From Lithodes maja (taxonomy: Eukaryota > Arthropoda > Malacostraca > Decapoda > Lithodidae), in the NCBI GenBank assembly GCA_037953745.1, contig JBAKBP010001601.1, positions 15,001 through 79,000 of the forward strand: a stretch of DNA of 64,000 bases, in the 5' to 3' direction. This document shows, piece after piece, positions 52,212-63,692 of the stretch. The position numbers were made by a program, and so were the translations under genes. Numbering within the stretch: the stretch's first letter is position 1; the number at the start of each line of letters is the position of its first letter. The notes below the pieces were generated by a model. It ran no database searches, was not told the origin of the DNA, and saw only the letters and a program-made list of their open reading frames with translations.

Positions 52212-55200
52212 TCAAGGGACGTTCGAGCCAAAATGCCTGGACACACGGAGTTTGAAGCAATTTAAGTCATAGGAAGAGGGAAAGACTGATTCTGGGAGAG
52301 AGTTCCAGAGCTCAGATGTTGAGTAGAAGAAAGTTTGAGAGTAACGTTTCACTCTTGGGTTGGAGAGTTGCACAGAGTAGGGGTGGGATTGAGTTGCAAG
52401 ACGGGTACCACGTGCCCTACGTAAAGGAGGTGGTATGCACTGGGATAGCTCTGAGGAACACTGATTATTATAGTAGCGATAGAATAGCGAGAGAGATGCA
52501 ACATTGCGGCGGAGAGAGAGAGATTGCAGAGAGTTGGTAAGTGGACGGGAGTTAATGATACGAAAGGCCTTCCTTTCAACTTTGTCTAGGAGAGCGGTGT
52601 GAGAGGAACCTCCCCACACATGTGAACAATACTCAATACAAGGGCGCACTATGCCCCTGTACAGAGCAAGAAGCTGTGCAGGGGAAAAGAACCCCCTAAG
52701 GCGGTTGAGCACACCCAGCTTCTGGGAGGCTGCCTTAGCAGGACTGGTAATATGGTCCTTCCAAATGAGAGCAGAAGAAAAAGAGACACCAAGAATATTG
52801 AGAGAAGATGAAGGGTTGATTTTTGTATTGTTGAAGAATAAGGGATAGTCCGCTGGGAGATCCTGACGGGTAGATAGATGGAGAAATTGGGTTTTGGAAG
52901 CATTAAAGTTAACAAGGTTTTCTCTGCCCCAATTGGAAATAGTATTTAGATCAGAATTTAAGAGTTCTATGGCTTCATTACGTTTGTCGTTGAGGGATTG
53001 CTGGCTGGGGCGTTCTGAAAAACTAATGGAGTAGTGTAAGGTTGAGTCGTCTGCGTATGAATGGATGGGAATTAAGGTACAGTTAAGGAGATCATTTATA
53101 AAAATTAGAAAGAGAATAGGAGATAGGACAGAGCCCTGAGGAACACCGGAGTTTATAGGGTGAGGAAGTGAACAATGGCCGTCCACAACCGCAGCTATGG
53201 AACGGCCGGAAAGGAAATTAGAGACAAAGGCACAGATGGAGGGATAGAAACCGAAGGAGGGTAGTTTAGAAATTAAAGATTTATGCCAGACTCTATCGAA
53301 GGCTTTCGATATGTCTAGTGCAATAGAAAAAGTCTCACCGAAGTCCCGAAAGGAGGATGACCAAGAGTTAGTAAGATATGAAAGAAGATCACCAGTAGAG
53401 CGACCCTTAACCCGGGAACTGCAGGGAGACTCTTAAGAGTTCCCCCGGCGGACTGCGGGGAGACTCTTGAGAGTAAGTAAAACAAAAAATCAACTTTTGA
53501 CATCGAAAAAAAAATATTTTTTTATTTTTATTTTTTTATTTTTTTATTTTTTTTTGGCCCCTGGGCCATGCAAAATCTCAGTCCTCTACCTCCCCTCCTT
53601 TCCCACTTTCCTCCTCTCCTTCAGTTATCACCTATTTTCCCTGTTATTCCCTTATTCTGAGGTATATTTTCGTGCTAACATTAGCGAGTTGCAAGAAGGG
53701 TGTTGTCATCACTGATGGCAAGCGAGTGCAAGAGAGAGAGAGAGAGTATCGATCGACTGTGTCTCAGTGGCCTTGGGGGAAATTGGCGGGAAAGCAGGTT
53801 GCCTCACCCATACATTATACAACTCGCGGGCTATATCTCCGATTTTGACCATCCAAACGCTGTTTTCACTCGTTTTATTGTTGTTTCAGGTTAATACCTT
53901 TATAATCAACCCATAATAGGCGCATATGGATAAGTATTAATGCTATTAATGGTACAATGAATATTTTAGTGATGGAAACACCTCAAATACGTCAGCACAG
54001 GGGGACGTTTCCAATTACCCCCATGCGCACTTGTTAGGTTAAGGAAGCCATACTGGCGATCTGAGAGTAGATTATGAGAAGAGAAATGCTTAAGAAATTT
54101 GGAAGCAAGAATAGTTTCAAAAACTTTAGAAAGACAAGAGATAAGAGCAATTGGACGATAGTTGGAGGGTTGAGAGCGGTCACCCTTCTTTGGGACAGGT
54201 TGAATGTGAGCAAACTTCCAGCATGAAGGGAAGACGTTAGAGGATAGACAGAGACGAAAGAGTTTGCCTAGGCAGGGAGTCAGCACGGAAGCACAGTTTT
54301 TGAGAACAACAGGAGGAACACCGTCCGGACCGTACGCCTTATTAGTGTTAAGCCCAGAGAGGGTAGAAAGTACATCTTTAGAAGAGATTAGGATATTAGG
54401 CATAAGTAAGAGAGAGGAGGGCGGAGAGGGAGGAATAGCACCGGAATCATCCAAGGTGGAGTTTCTAGCAAAAGTTTGAGCGAAGAGTTTAGCTTTGTCA
54501 GAGGAAGAAGTGATGGTTGTGCCATCAGAGTGGGAAAGGGGAGGGAAAGACGAGGAAGAGAAATTGTTGGAGAGGTTTTTGGCTAGATGCCAGAAAGCTT
54601 GGGAAGAGCTAGAGTTGGATAGTTCAGTGCATTTATTATTGATGAAAGAGTGTTTGGCAAGTCGAAGAACAGATTTGGCTTGATTCCGGGCAGAAACATA
54701 TGAAGAATGAGAGTCTTGAGTTTTAAGGTGTCGGTACCGTTTGAATGCTTCCTCCTTATTGCGGACAGCAGTAGAACAGGCGTGAGTAAACCAAGATTTT
54801 TTAGCATTAGTCTGAGAGAAAGAGAATGGAATGTATGCTTCCATGCCCGATAGGATTACCTCGGTAATGCGTTCAGCACTCTCCGAGGGTCCTCGGCCAT
54901 GGAAGCAGAAATCATTCCATGGGAAATCAAAGAAGTACTGCCGAAGAGCCTCCCAGTCGGCAACACCAAAGTGCCACAAGCGCCGCCGGCTAGGAGGATC
55001 GGGTGGCTGTACTGGAGAGATAGGACAGGTGACAGAGATAAGTTTATGGTCGGAGGAGCCCAAAGGAGAGAAAAGATCGACAGTATAAGAAGAAGGGTTA
55101 GAAGTTAGAAACAGGTCAAGAATGTTGGGCCGATCTCCGATGCGATCTGGGATACGGGTGGGTTGCTGAACTAACTGCTCTAGGTCATTTAGGATAGAAA

Positions 55201-55590
55201 AGACGTAGGCTTGTTCACCAGGTGGATCAGTAGTGTGAGAGGAGAGCCATTGGCGGTGGTGAACGTTGAAATCTCCTAAGATGGAGATTTCTGAGAAAGG
55301 AGAAATGGATAGAATGTGTTCCACTGTAGAGTTTAGATAGTCAAAGAATTTAGGAAAGTTGGTAGAGTTAGGGGAAAGATAGACAGCACAGAAATATTTA
55401 GTAAGAGAATGACAGGAAAGTTTGAGCCATAAAGTTGAGAATTCAGAGGAGTCGAAATCGGGAACACGAGAGCAAGTGAGTTTGTTGTGCACATATGCAC
55501 AACATCCGCCATTGGCTTTGAAACTAGGATAGAGAAAGTAGGAGGATACAGAGAAGGGGTTGCTGGATGTTGCTACAGACACCTGGGTTT
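52212..55590 (-). pseudogene. Jockey-like LINE endonuclease-reverse transcriptase, split by a MITE
   Basis: Reading leftward: endonuclease with GGCCAYVHNKLTCSRVPDF, FCAVYLSPNS, ISILGDFNVHHRQWL, NILDLFLTS and LGSSDHKLISVTC. The RT follows with NTNKAYGPDGVPPVVLKN, NYRPIALISCLSKVFE and LLSDRQYGF, then the MITE. After it come ALDISKAFDRVWHKSL, SGVPQGSVLSPILFLIFIND, YADDSTLHYS and the end WNSLPESVFPSSYDL. The break at 53411-54038 is the only obvious disruption: joining the flanks at one TTAA gives RQYGFLKGRSTGDLL in frame. So the copy was coding-intact before the MITE arrived. Confidence 0.88.
53411..54038 (-). mobile_element. TTAA MITE type 1 (copy 8)
   Basis: 628 bp with TTAA at 53407-53410 and 54039-54042, in antisense orientation like its LINE host. 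Both ends match the type 1 consensus. Confidence 0.92.
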
Positions 55591-56581
55591 CGGTGCTCAT
55601 CTCCTCCACTTCCTCCATAACTTCCAGGTCGAACCCACCTAGTCGTCTTTCCACTGCTATCCTGTACTCCTCCTGCAACCTCTCCACCCTCCTCACCATT
55701 CCACCCTCCTCTCGCCTCCTTCCAGCTCTCCTCACCCACTTCTTTTGTATCCTAACCTTAGCTACCACTACATAATGATCAGACAGACCCCCTCCAATAC
55801 CCCTATACACCCTAGCATCCATCACAAATTTCTTCATTCGTTCATCCACACATATATAATTATCAATGACTTTCGTTCCACCACTGTCTCATCCTCCATC
55901 GTCCACACCCATTTCCACGTGTAACTGTGGATCATTCTGTGTCGGAAGAAGGTGTTGGCTATCCACAGCCTCCTCCCCACACATACGTCCACAAGTGCAC
56001 TACCATTCCCATTCACCTCTGATGGTACCCCCCACCCTCCCACCACTCCCTTAACTTTCCTATCACCCACCTTACCATTCATATCCCCAATCAGAAATAT
56101 TCTTTCGTTCTTGTCAAACTTCTCCAGGCACGCCTCCACATTCATCCAGAACTCCTCTTTCTTTCTTTCAAGTTTATCCTCTGTCGGGGCATACACACAC
56201 ACAATCACCCACGTTTGTATTCCTACTTTCATTCTCACCCACACAATCCTTGAACCCACAGACCCATACTCTCTTACACATTCCTTCCATTTGCTACTTA
56301 CAAACAAACGTACTTTCTCTCGCTGTTCCTTCACTCACTCCAGCACACACACCCATTCCACACTCCCACTCTCTCACATCTGAACCTTTCCATTTGGTCT
56401 CTATTGTAATGCCCTCGAAAATATCCCGCAACCCCAATAATGTACTACCCGAGTTGACGTCAGGTATAGTGTAAAATAGTCGTTGATGGGAAGTCCAATA
56501 AACTCATCATGTGAAACACCACGAGACTATCACCTGGTTCTTACAAATCGGACTAAGGTTACTATACATTTGTACGTCCGT

Positions 56582-56656
56582 GGTAGTACAGTGGGTTAGC
56601 GCACGGGCCTGGTTGACCTATGATGGTCATGGTCACTAACCAGGGTTCGAACCCCA
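56582..56656 (+). promoter_or_regulatory. tRNA-like RNA polymerase III promoter (A and B boxes) inside the LTR
   Basis: ggtagtacagtgggttagcg (A box, about 56582-56602) and agggttcgaaccccac (B box, about 56642-56657) fit the internal promoter consensus of tRNA genes. A second B-box-like piece, aggttcgagccccgcg, is at about 56716. The fold between the boxes is not a full cloverleaf by eye. Confidence 0.6.
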
Positions 56657-56807
56657 CCCAAGGCATCTCAAAACCTGTGGGTTTTTAGGAGGGTTAAACT
56701 CCCTTCAGAGGTTCGAGCCCCGCGCCAGGCACCAAGAAAGGTTGACCCTAAGTGGGCCTGGGGAGTTTTCAGGAGACCATGAATTCCCTTCACACCCAGC
56801 ATTTCAT

Positions 56808-56825
56808 TGGTGGCAGCGGTGGGAT
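56808..56825 (+). promoter_or_regulatory. Primer-binding site, tRNA-Leu
   Basis: tggtggcagcggtgggat lies one base after the LTR end. It matches the complement of an animal tRNA-Leu(AAG) 3' end over 18 bases, from memory of that tRNA. This supports the LTR interpretation of the left arm. Confidence 0.78.
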
Positions 56826-57015
56826 AAGGAAGATTTTGGTGTTGGTTAAGGATGGGATAGGATGGTATTTGGATAGGTATTTAGAGGGTTAGTTCATCAC
56901 CTGTTGGAAATTCACCTGGTGTCTGGCAAGAAGTTGTTGGCTACGTGTAGGTCATGGTGAACGTCCGCGGGGGTTGGGGGTATCCCTCTGGGGTGGGGAG
57001 CATGCCACTCCTTAA

Positions 57016-57640
57016 CCTAACAAGTGCGCATGGGGGTAATTGAAAACGTCCCCCTGTGCTGACGTATTTGAGGTGTTTCCGTCACTAAAATATTCATTGT
57101 ACCATTAATAGCATTAATAATTATCCATATGCGCCTATTATGGGTTGATTATAAAGGTATTAACCTGAAACAACAATAAAACGAGTGAAAACAGCGTTTG
57201 GATGGTCAAAATCGGAGATATAGCCCGCGAGTTGTATAATGTATGGGTGAGGCAAACTGCTTTCCCGCCAATTTCCCCCAAGGCCACTGAGACACAGTCG
57301 ATCGATACTCTCTCTCTCTCTCTTGCACTCGCTTGCCATCAGTGATGACAACACCCTGCTTGCAACTCGCTAATGTTAGCACGAAAATATACCTCAGAAT
57401 AAGGGAATAATAGGGAAAATAGGTGATAACTGAAGGAGAGGAGGAAAGTGGGGAAGGAGGGGAGGTAGAGGACTGAGATTTTGCATGGCCCAGGGGCCAA
57501 AAAAAAATAAAAAAATAAAAAAATACAAATATTTTTTTTTTTTTTCGATGTCAAAAGTTGATTTTTTATTTTACTTACTCTCAAGAGTCTTCCCGCAGTC
57601 CGCCGGGGGAACTCTTAAGAGTCTCCCCGCAGCTCCCGGG
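57016..57640 (+). mobile_element. TTAA MITE type 1 (copy 9)
   Basis: 625 bp with TTAA at 57012-57015 and 57641-57644, inside the short LTR element next to its inverted right arm. Confidence 0.92.
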
Positions 57641-58140
57641 TTAAATAGGTCAACCAGGCCCGCGCGCTAACCCACTGTACTACCACGGACGTACAAAAGT
57701 ATAGTAACCTTAGTCCGATTTGTAAGAACCAGGTGATAGTCTCGTGGTGTTTCACGTGATGAGTTTATTGGACTTCCCATCAACGACTATTTTACACTAT
57801 ACCTGACGTCAACTCTGGTAGTACATTATTGGGGTTGCGGGATATTTTCGAGGGCATTACATCTATCATTCCACATATATCCAGCCTGGCATTCACTAGC
57901 ACTTCCAGAACCTCTCTCTCTTTTGTGCCATCATTCATGCCACTAACATTCCATGTAGCCATTTTTAGAATGTCCGAAGGAATGTCCTTAGTCGGTCGTG
58001 GTTCGTCAACATAGGTTCCGTCCGCATCCGAGGTTGTTCGTTCGTTTTCTTTGCTTAGGTATTTTTTCCGGGTGGGGGTTGCAAGCCCACCGACCCAACC
58101 TCTTTAGTCGCCTCCTATGACACACAGAAGGCAAAAGATT

Positions 58141-59154
58141 AAAAGTGGAAATTAGTCAAAATACCTCTATATAAAAAGAAGTATTCTAGAAACAGTGGAT
58201 ACTACGAGCTTATGCAAAAAGCGAGAGAAAAAAAGTACTAGTGAAGCCTGTATGTATATGATTTACCTTGTACAGTATCACTTTCATATCTAGTACAGTC
58301 ACGAATGCATAATGTAATATCTCTCTATGAGTAAGATTCATGTTAGCATCCAGGCAGTCATATTAGTTATGTCATATAGCCACTCTGGCAACTCAAGCCT
58401 CCTCTCACCAGAGGGCCAATACATGTTTGTGTACCATGAGACAGAGCTATCACCTTGTAGGCTCTGCTTCGTGCCTGTATCCCATATCCTTCTCAATAAG
58501 AACCTATATATCTACAGCGTGTTTATTTACTCCCCAACCCAAGATAGGCCTGTTGTGCATCTATGGAGTTAGCTGGGACACACATAACAAAGCCCAAATA
58601 AATCAGGGAAGTACTGATAATAAGTCTGGTAAAGAAAATAACAAATAAATTCAAGTTAACATATGCATAAGCACCATAGTGAATTAACTCAGAAAAATAA
58701 TTAAATTCAGCTTCCAACTCAGAATAACTCTACGCATATCAAAACCAAAAGTTTGTATATATATATAATCACCACGTAGCCTATCTCAGCACAAGTGTAA
58801 ATCCTCGATTGAAAGGAGTGCTATCCTTATCTCTGAAATAAATACAGGACAAGTGTAATACTTCGATTAGAAGGCGGTCCACAATACTCACCTAGATATT
58901 GCATAGAATAACCCAGTCTTACGAGTCAGACGTAGTGGAGCCTCATTCGTGCATCTGTTATTGTTGTTCTTGACCATTTATTTTAGCCTTACATATGCGA
59001 TATTCTTGTGCCAATAAATAGAATATGAATGCACGTCTTGTTATAATTATCCTCTATTACTTTCTGTGTCTGTGGTAAAACGATTTCGACTTCTCCAGTT
59101 AGGAAGAATCCACTTATTCAAACCAATCAACCCCAGTAAAAGCCTGGCATAACA
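58141..59154 (+). repeat. LTR-like remnant ending in ggcataaca
   Basis: The right end (aataaatagaatatg at about 59014; ccagtaaaagcctggcataaca to 59154) has the same layout as the Gypsy-A/B LTR ends, but no primer-binding site follows. The left boundary is uncertain. The short frames at 58327-58717 have no recognisable motif. Confidence 0.5.
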
Positions 59155-60100
59155 AAATGCAGTGCACAACTACCATAAACATAAAATAATACTTTCGCAG
59201 CATCAGATAACACCTAATTTTAAACCCTTTCCCTGTTTGAAAACTTGCCAGCAAGCTAAGCATATTATGAACAATATATGTTCTCCGTGTGCTACTTATA
59301 AATAATCACCAACAAATGTTAATAAGATCAAAGATGACTTGCTTATATAGTTCTTACTAACCAGATCAGTACCCAGCTCTTATAAGAATAAATCATACTT
59401 TTCCGGGGCCTGACAACACCTAGTTCCCCCCCTTTTCCCCCTCTCTGAAAAACTATATAAACCCCGGGAGATGAGAAAGGAAGTAAGTAGAAATAAAGCT
59501 TTCTTGAGATCGGCATCCCGCTCTGAAGGAATACTAATTTATACCCAACACAGGAATAGTTATTGATAACGGCAAACCGGAGTTCTTACACTGTCTGTGA
59601 GTATATTAACTTTATTTTAGGATCTTTGTTATTTGTGGCAACCCAATCACTTAACATAGAGACCTTGAATAGTTATATTTATATATATATATATATATAA
59701 GTATTAAAATCATAAAGTGGTATGTCCTCCTCCACTTATGTTTTAATAACTTTAATAGTGCAATAGTATCTATATATGTTTAACATTATTATTTCTGGCG
59801 TCCCAGAATTTAATATAGTTACCCCTATTAGATTAATCTCAAGATAGTGAAAACGTTGAAAGATCCAGGCAACCCTACCTTTCAACATTTTTCTATTAAG
59901 AAGTTACACTGGCATTTCCTCACAGAGATCTACGGTAGAAAGATCTTTTGTGTTAGAAGGGTTTAGCGAGATACCTTCACAGGCACTCTGCATATATAAA
60001 TCCTAGGCGCAAATTGTCTGTGGCACCCCACCAGGATTCGAGACTAAAAGGTTAACACTGCCCGAGTTCTTTGAACCTCTTATAAGGGTTAGCGACAGTC
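59155..60100 (+). repeat. Possible LTR remnant with TATA box and polyadenylation signal
   Basis: ataatactttcgcagc...aacacctaattttaaac (59185) and catacttttccggggc...aacacctagttcccccc (59395) are imperfect copies. They are followed by ctatataaaccccgggag (59453) and aataaag (59493), a promoter-plus-signal layout typical of LTRs. No ends could be fixed, and no coding frame is present. Confidence 0.45.
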
Positions 60101-61529
60101 AAGAAGAGCCATTATCTAAACTCTTCTTGCATTAGTCCGATACTATGTTAATCCGGCAAGACCTGAAACACAGTATTTAAAACCTCAGTTCAAGAGTACC
60201 TGAACAGAACTCCATCAACGATTAATATAAAGGTCAGAGCCGTCAAGTATTTGCTGGAAGCTATATGCCTAGAATACTTGCGTTAGTTCGATATGGTGAC
60301 CAACTGTCTCTCCAATAGTTACGGAACCATATTTAAGACCCCACACCCATTAATCCAACTGTAAACTTCTTCACACGATCGGCTAAGCTGGACGGCCCAC
60401 GGAGCAGCAAAAGAACCCTCGACTAAAGTGCATCTCTACCTCAAGAATTTACATCATTTGGAAATTACAATTAATTTAGTATCAGTGACGAGATACCTAC
60501 AATCTAGAGTTCAAAAAGTGACCGATATAAGGAGAATTATAGTTCTTTTGAAATATGTGAAAGTGTATACAAAGTGCTTTACCCTGAATTTCGAGTGATA
60601 ACCACGAAGTAATTAACTCCCTCAGACATATATGACGCGATCGCGTCATATGGAACTTATAACCAAAAACTCATATGACGCGATCACGTCATTTGGACTT
60701 CTCTCTATACCTCTCCAATAAGTTTATGACGCGATTTTGCGTCATATGAGCTCAGTAAGTCCGATAAGTTACCATACGATAAAACCGTTGGTGGCAACCT
60801 CAGCCTCCTCCGATAATTCTAACGGCCGCAGTGTTGTTGTGAGTGTAGTGCGAGGCAGTGGCAATGATCCTGGGGCTCCCGCCTCATCGGACTTATTGGA
60901 ACATAATATGTCTGAGGGAGTTAATCTCTAGTGAATTTCGAAGTTAAATAGGAAAAGTGGCGTACCTCTCCCTGAACTCCGAAAATACCTCAGTGAATAC
61001 CTAAGATTTCAGAGTCCACATATTTTGCCTCGACACTGGAAAAGGACCTCAGGTTTAAGAGTCCGTATTTAGTGCCAATAAATACCGGAACAAGCTTAGA
61101 ATCTTATCGTCCACTAGTATTCACAATGTAAATGTTAATGCTACTCTCATAGTGAAACTGAAATAAATCTGAATTTGTAGTAACTGCCATTTAAGTTTTT
61201 CAAGAATATAAGAGTGCACCTACATCACAAGAAATATTACGTGAACAGTTGAAGTGTATACGCCTGATCTCCATCTAGATCCGCGATCGTGCTAGAAGAA
61301 GTGAAAACTAAAGTTGTGTCACTTATGATTACCACCATGATTTAAAGTGTTATAATTCATTCATATGTAATTAGTGAATAAGTGAATAAAGCTGTATTAC
61401 AATATATATTTCGAGATTGTACATGTCCTCTATTAATTCTTTATATGTATTTGCATGAAGTCCAATATCCCAGTCTAGAAGAACTCACCTTGACCAAACG
61501 TTAATCCTGCATAAAATCAAGGCATAACA
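60101..61529 (+). repeat. Gypsy-B-type LTR remnant, with a MITE inside
   Basis: It contains cttcttcacacgatcgg and ggacggccc (60365-60400), a tagtatcagtgacgag block (60478), gatccgcgatcgtgctag near 61283 and gaataaagctgtatta (61386). It ends ggcataaca at 61529. The order matches the Gypsy-B 5' LTR pieces at 16935-17551 and 21054-21340. Modules of about 170 bp repeat in the left part (60140, 60260). Confidence 0.65.
60617..60920. mobile_element. 304-bp TTAA MITE with GACGCGAT palindromes
   Basis: TTAA at 60613-60616 and 60921-60924. The ends ctccctcagacatat and, in reverse complement, ctccctcagacatatt form inverted repeats. Next to the left end are three palindromic blocks around tgacgcgatcgcgtca (60630-60651 perfect over 22 bp; 60672-60695; 60725-60746). 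It differs from the cctaacaagtgcg MITEs. The small frame at 60737-60931 is not supported. Confidence 0.8.
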
Positions 61530-61852
61530 ATAACGGTCAGGATAGTCGAATATATTTGATAAAGTTATAGGCCGAAATACTCGCGTTAGTCCGATATGGT
61601 GCCCAACTGTTTTATTACAAGTTACGGAGCAATATTTAAGACCCCACGCCCATTAACCCAGCTGTAACTTAACTTCACACGACCGGCCAACCTGGACGGC
61701 CCATGGAGCATCAGAAGACATCATCAACTAGTGTATTATCTCTTCAAGGAAAAGAAAGAATATAGAAACTACCACAATCAGTATCAGCGACGAGGTATAA
61801 AAGAAGTTAGAGTTCAAAAGTGAAGAAAATAAACAGAGTTCCTACTACCTCG
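61530..61852 (+). repeat. Second Gypsy-B-type LTR fragment
   Basis: gttagtccgatatggtgccc, then tttaagaccccacgcccatt and cttcacacgaccggcc with ggacggcccatggagc repeat the sequence at 60270-60405. It begins right after the ggcataaca of the previous LTR, so two LTR pieces are joined head to tail. It is cut at 61853 by the next LTR. Confidence 0.65.
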
Positions 61853-63692
61853 TGTTACGACCGGGCACTCGGGTACACTAGGGCTCTTACACAGGACTCG
61901 AGTATGGCTCGCTGCCACAATGGAAACACACGATCCCAACCCCAGAGTACTGCCAGCCGAACAAAAAACGCCACTACCCTCCAGAGTTCTATCTGCTATA
62001 ACGGGGTATACAAGAACTCGGTACTAGCGTTTCACACAACAGACTAATAACAAGACGGGAGTTATCTAGTCTGGTCAACAATCAAACAAAGAAGAAAGTA
62101 CTACAACACCAAAGAATAGTGTTGGCCGAAGCCGAAGCAATCCACCCCCGAACTAAGAACTCAAGAAGTCCTCCACCCTCTACTTCGGATCGGCACCACC
62201 ACGTTACGTTAAACAATAGTCCTCGAGCATCAAGCAAGGAACCCTCTGACAAGTCAGATGCTTCTCGAATACTCACAAGAAGCAAGTATCGGATTTTGAA
62301 CAGCAATTTAATGAATAACTCACTGGTAATCAAAGGCTCCAAATTGACATAAGAAGAATTATAAGAATAAGCAATAGGATATGGCAAACATTAAGAAGAA
62401 GTACTCCGACAATGCACTGGCAATAGCCTACTAAGATTGTGCTCGTGGGCCACTAATCTCTGAAGTAGCTAAGCGTGCCACACATGAAATCAATAGTGCT
62501 TAAACAATAATATACATAAGGAGAAGCTTCAATACTATACTGTATCTGCTGGTCGAGCAAAGTCTAGCTGGGATATCTAAGGTTAAGAGACAATGGCTGA
62601 GCAAGCGGCTCGTAGCCTAGCGAGGTCCTTAAGACTGTGCGGCCAAATTACGGTAATTGACGGGATGCTCTCTTGAGAGATCCAGATCACTAGTATCTGG
62701 TTCTCTCCTGGCGATCCTCTCAAAGTCAAGCAAATGAGATAGCACAGTGTTGGGTGGCACAGGCAAAAGCCCTCACTCGCAACACAGTGCTAAACTCCCA
62801 CGGTACACAATCAAAAAGACCCCCTAGGCTTCCCACGTCTCCGTTGCAATTGTGCTGGTTCAACCAACCTAGCACTCATAGGAAATCACAACTCGAGGAA
62901 CCCTATCCCAGTCTAGCATTACCTAAACCAGCAGAAAACAGGAACATGAATAATCGCACACAGGGAAATACATATACGAGTGCAACAAACATCAATCAAT
63001 CCTATTCTAGTTAACCCTTCCAAAATAGGCTATCTAACAGGCACTTATCTCGTGAGAACTCAAGCGATAATACTTTGGCTGACTAAATCTGCACCAAAGG
63101 GGTCATTGGTTAAAAAGGGACGAGAAGAGAAGAAAATAGGCTGTTCAGAGAGTAGAGAAAGTTCACATCAGTCGGAAGAATATCGATAGTTGCAAGGGAT
63201 ATGAGAGGTCGCTTTGCCTGATGAGTTCTGAAGCATGGTGGCAAAAACCTCTCTTTTTATACTCGGCCCTCTAGCGGCATATCTCAAACTACTTAAGGAC
63301 CGCCCACTGGCAATCATGACGTCATATTCTCTCAATCTGGGATTGACAAAGAACTTCCCACGCGCTGAAAGGGAGGAAGGGAGGAAGGGAGGAGGGAGTT
63401 AGGCCTACACACCTCGTGGCGCGCTCACTGGCTGTCGTTACATAACTCTCTCTCTCATCATTGTATATAAGTCCCACACACAATACTTATAACTAATGAT
63501 ATAAAATAGAACTCGTTGACTTAGAAGAAAACAAAATACATAATGATAATACTTATAGTACAACGGTTCACATAAACTGAGTTAGGAAACTCTACACAGA
63601 CTACAGCCAAAGTTCCTGCCCTGACGATCCTAGCGAGGGTGGGGCCTGACTGGGCGTTCTGTACAGCATGCTCATACTCGACATGCGTCACA
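61853..63692 (-). repeat. Antisense LTR of about 1.84 kb (3' LTR)
   Basis: On the minus strand the LTR begins tgtgacgcatgtcgag and ends gcccggtcgtaaca (TG…CA). Just before its start is a purine-rich tract, aatcttgggggagg (63693-63706 in reverse complement), the place for the plus-strand primer. A TATA-type sequence, gtataaaaag, is at about 63253-63263 on the minus strand. The body of the element lies to the right and leaves the window. Frames at 61820-62387 and 62754-63189 have no motif and are not called. Confidence 0.65.

Larger units (their letters stand above)
52100..55597 (-). mobile_element. Jockey-like LINE, antisense, near full coding length, split by a MITE
   Basis: The 3' poly-A tail is the T-run at 52102-52132. 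The sequence matches the LINE at 9720-11566 in its 3' half and extends to an endonuclease at the 5' side. The 5' end joins an antisense RTE-like LINE at about 55597 (after VEEMS). A TTAA MITE (53411-54038) splits the RT. Confidence 0.88.
56405..57861. mobile_element. Short LTR-type element with inverted LTR arms
   Basis: The unit starts tgtaatgccctcg, ends cgagggcattaca, and has a 5-bp target duplication tctat (56400-56404 and 57862-57866). The left arm is an LTR of about 402 bp (56405-56806) with aataaac at about 56498, ending ...tttca. It is followed by a primer-binding site. The right arm (57645-57861) is an inverted copy of the first 217 bp of that LTR. Between them lie about 190 bp of noncoding DNA and a TTAA MITE. 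No coding capacity. Confidence 0.8.
55601..57963 (-). pseudogene. RTE-like endonuclease, antisense, broken
   Basis: The endonuclease starts MATWNVSGMNDGTKE (57963 downward), a typical N-terminal strand with the catalytic N. It is interrupted at 57861 by an LTR element with a 5-bp duplication. After 56404 it resumes with ETKWKGSDVREW (catalytic E), then VGIQTWVIVCVYAPTEDK, LIGDMNGKVGDRKV and GGLSDHYVVVAKVRIQKKW. Frameshifts occur near 56330 and 55855. At 55600 it runs in frame into the Jockey-like LINE. Compared with the copy at 1073 it keeps W and R at the two stop positions. Confidence 0.82.
55598..58140 (-). mobile_element. RTE-like LINE 5' part, antisense, split by a short LTR element
   Basis: From the right: a 5' leader with gtgggcttgcaacccccacc (about 58060-58090), then MATWNVSGMNDGTKEREVL (from about 57961). 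Next come the short LTR element (56405-57861) and then the rest of the endonuclease, down to VEEMS at 55600. The RT part is absent; a Jockey-like LINE follows at the break, but no RTE RT is found on its far side. Confidence 0.85.

Noticed and set aside
62119..63189. Two or three short plus-strand frames
   Set aside because: They lie inside an antisense LTR, have no recognisable motif, and are within chance length.
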